Shown here piece after piece: positions 5,624 through 6,177 of a DNA stretch of 6,177 nucleotides (its first letter is position 1; every line of letters starts with the position of its first letter). The stretch spans positions 1 to 6,177 of the forward strand of contig JBBABP010000062.1 of NCBI GenBank assembly GCA_041657585.1, read 5' to 3'. The stretch comes from JBBABP01 sp041657585 (lineage in GTDB: Bacteria > Patescibacteriota > Gracilibacteria > Absconditabacterales > Absconditicoccaceae). A program made the position numbers and the translations under genes. The notes under the pieces are model-generated. The model searched no databases and was not told the DNA's origin. It worked only from the letters and a program-made list of their open reading frames with translations.

Positions 5624-5689
5624 GAGTCCCGGCTACCCTAATAGATGATTATTATTAGTGATAATATACTTAAGAATGTAATTGAGAAG

Positions 5690-5722
5690 TCAGGTATCGT
5701 TAGTTCGGTAACCTGATTTTTT
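5690..5722 (+). terminator. Rho-independent terminator between the tRNA region and the lipoprotein gene
   Basis: TCAGGT (5690-5695) pairs with ACCTGA (5711-5716) across a 15-base loop, and a run of six T follows at once. It would end transcription coming from the tRNA region. Confidence 0.7.
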
Positions 5723-5749
5723 GTTAATAAATTTTTGAGAAAATCAGAC

Positions 5750-5778
5750 TTGACTTTTTGTAAGTAATTATTTATATA
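5750..5778 (+). promoter_or_regulatory. Possible promoter of the lipoprotein gene
   Basis: TTGACT (5750-5755) and TATATA (5773-5778) are 17 bases apart, close to the sigma-70 consensus, and lie about 70 bases before the start codon. The typical Bacteroidota -7 element (TAnnTTTG) is not seen, which leaves the taxonomic origin of this segment open. AGGAGA at 5819-5824 is 27 bases from the ATG, too far for a normal ribosome binding site. Confidence 0.5.
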
Positions 5779-5851
5779 GAAAGCAGTAAATAAAAATTTA
5801 AATAAAATTTTCTAAAATAGGAGACACCTATAAAAAAACTGTAAATAAAAA

Positions 5852-6177
5852 ATGAAAAGTAAAAAATTATTTTTCGCAATGCTGATGATCATTGGATCAT
5901 TAATTTATTTTTCTTCATGCTCATCAAATTCTAAAGACAATCCTGATGGGAATAGATTAAATATAGTAATTGTACAAGCAACTGTAGATAAATACAATAT
6001 AAATGAAAAACAAATATGGATAGATGGACAACCAGGAAAATTTTATACTTCTTTTTCCTCAAGACAAATAACAAAAGAAGAACACAATAAATGTGACTAT
6101 AAAGAATTTGTATTTTTCGTTCCAATAGGCACTCACGAAATACAATTAAGGGGAGATATAATATCTCCTCCCACTAC
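5852..6177 (+). CDS. Small lipoprotein, unknown function (3'-partial)
   Basis: The frame is open from ATG 5852 to the window edge (108 codons seen). The N-terminus is a lipoprotein signal peptide: MKSKK, a hydrophobic stretch LFFAMLMIIGSLIYF, then SSC with Cys23 as the probable lipidated residue, followed by a Ser/Asn-rich linker. The mature part has IWIDGQPGKFYTSFSS and PIGTHEIQLRG, which suggests a small beta-sandwich, but no family is recognised. All six glycines are GGN and there is no in-frame TGA, so this gene does not share the code usage of 1593-5557. A Bacteroidota origin is likely but less certain than for the left end. Confidence 0.8.
   Translation, partial: MKSKKLFFAMLMIIGSLIYFSSCSSNSKDNPDGNRLNIVIVQATVDKYNINEKQIWIDGQPGKFYTSFSSRQITKEEHNKCDYKEFVFFVPIGTHEIQLRGDIISPPT

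Larger units (their letters stand above)
5558..5640 (+). pseudogene. 3' part of the tRNA-like gene with a 20-base insert in the T-arm
   Basis: The segment starts inside the D-arm (TCAGTCGG) right after the GIY-YIG stop codon and lacks the 5' acceptor strand. It carries the same palindromic anticodon arm as 5057-5106, then TGGTC, the T-stem strand CCGGG (5596-5600), a 20-base palindromic insert (5601-5620), T-loop TTCGAGT, CCCGG, acceptor strand CTACCCT and A5640. The T-stem and acceptor match tRNA-Lys at 5139. It cannot form a cloverleaf alone, but joined to 5057-5067 it would restore the outline of a tRNA. Confidence 0.8.

Noticed and set aside
5057..5640. Self-splicing tRNA intron between the two tRNA-like parts
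   Set aside because: No group I or II core was recognised, the segment holds an independent tRNA with its own terminator, and the edges are duplicated by 39 bases rather than precisely split.
5931..6125. Open frame of 64 codons on the minus strand
   Set aside because: It is antisense to the lipoprotein gene, which has a proper signal peptide and lipobox.

Overview
The window joins two kinds of DNA. The ends (about 1-1450 and about 5720-6177) read normally in the standard code and look like Bacteroidota. On the left is the C-terminal part of a large secreted repeat protein with a type IX secretion (T9SS) sorting domain. On the right is the start of a small lipoprotein. The middle (1593-5557) reads only if TGA is translated as glycine (genetic code 25, known from Absconditabacteria/SR1 and Gracilibacteria/BD1-5 of the Candidate Phyla Radiation). 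With that code the middle yields full-length ribosomal proteins, and TGA falls on invariant glycines. By hand count about 55 of 71 glycine codons there are TGA, TGG still codes for tryptophan, and every gene stops with TAA or TAG. In the standard code this block looks almost empty.

Layout: 2-1414 T9SS cargo protein (5'-partial) with a terminator; 1415-1592 AT-rich spacer with a possible promoter; 1593-2009 rpsL (S12); 2010-2117 spacer with three hairpins; 2118-2561 rpsG (S7); 2658-2969 and 2929-3078 two overlapping small basic unknown genes; 3109-3492 rplS (L19); 3622-4329 rplY (L25/CTC family); 4392-4580 rpmB (L28); 4625-4978 a four-helix-bundle (S23/23S-IVP family) gene with one in-frame TAA, flanked by inverted heptad repeats; 5057-5106 the 5' part of a tRNA-like gene; 5139-5211 intact tRNA-Lys(UUU); 5300-5557 a GIY-YIG nuclease-like gene; 5558-5640 the 3' part of the tRNA-like gene; 5690-5722 a terminator; 5750-5778 a possible promoter; 5852-6177 lipoprotein (3'-partial).

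The core is a rearranged ribosomal protein cluster. It keeps rpsL-rpsG but has L19, L25 and L28 where fusA and tuf usually lie. Downstream is an accessory patch in which a tRNA-like gene appears split by a 451-bp segment holding another tRNA and a GIY-YIG gene, with a 39-bp exact direct repeat at the two edges. Short palindromic repeats sit inside the tRNA-like gene and recur between the ribosomal genes.

The change of code at both edges most likely marks a chimeric metagenomic assembly, perhaps joined through AT-rich low-complexity sequence. Read-pair or long-read support across 1450-1600 and 5640-5850 would decide this. The recoding call itself rests on several conserved proteins and is strong.
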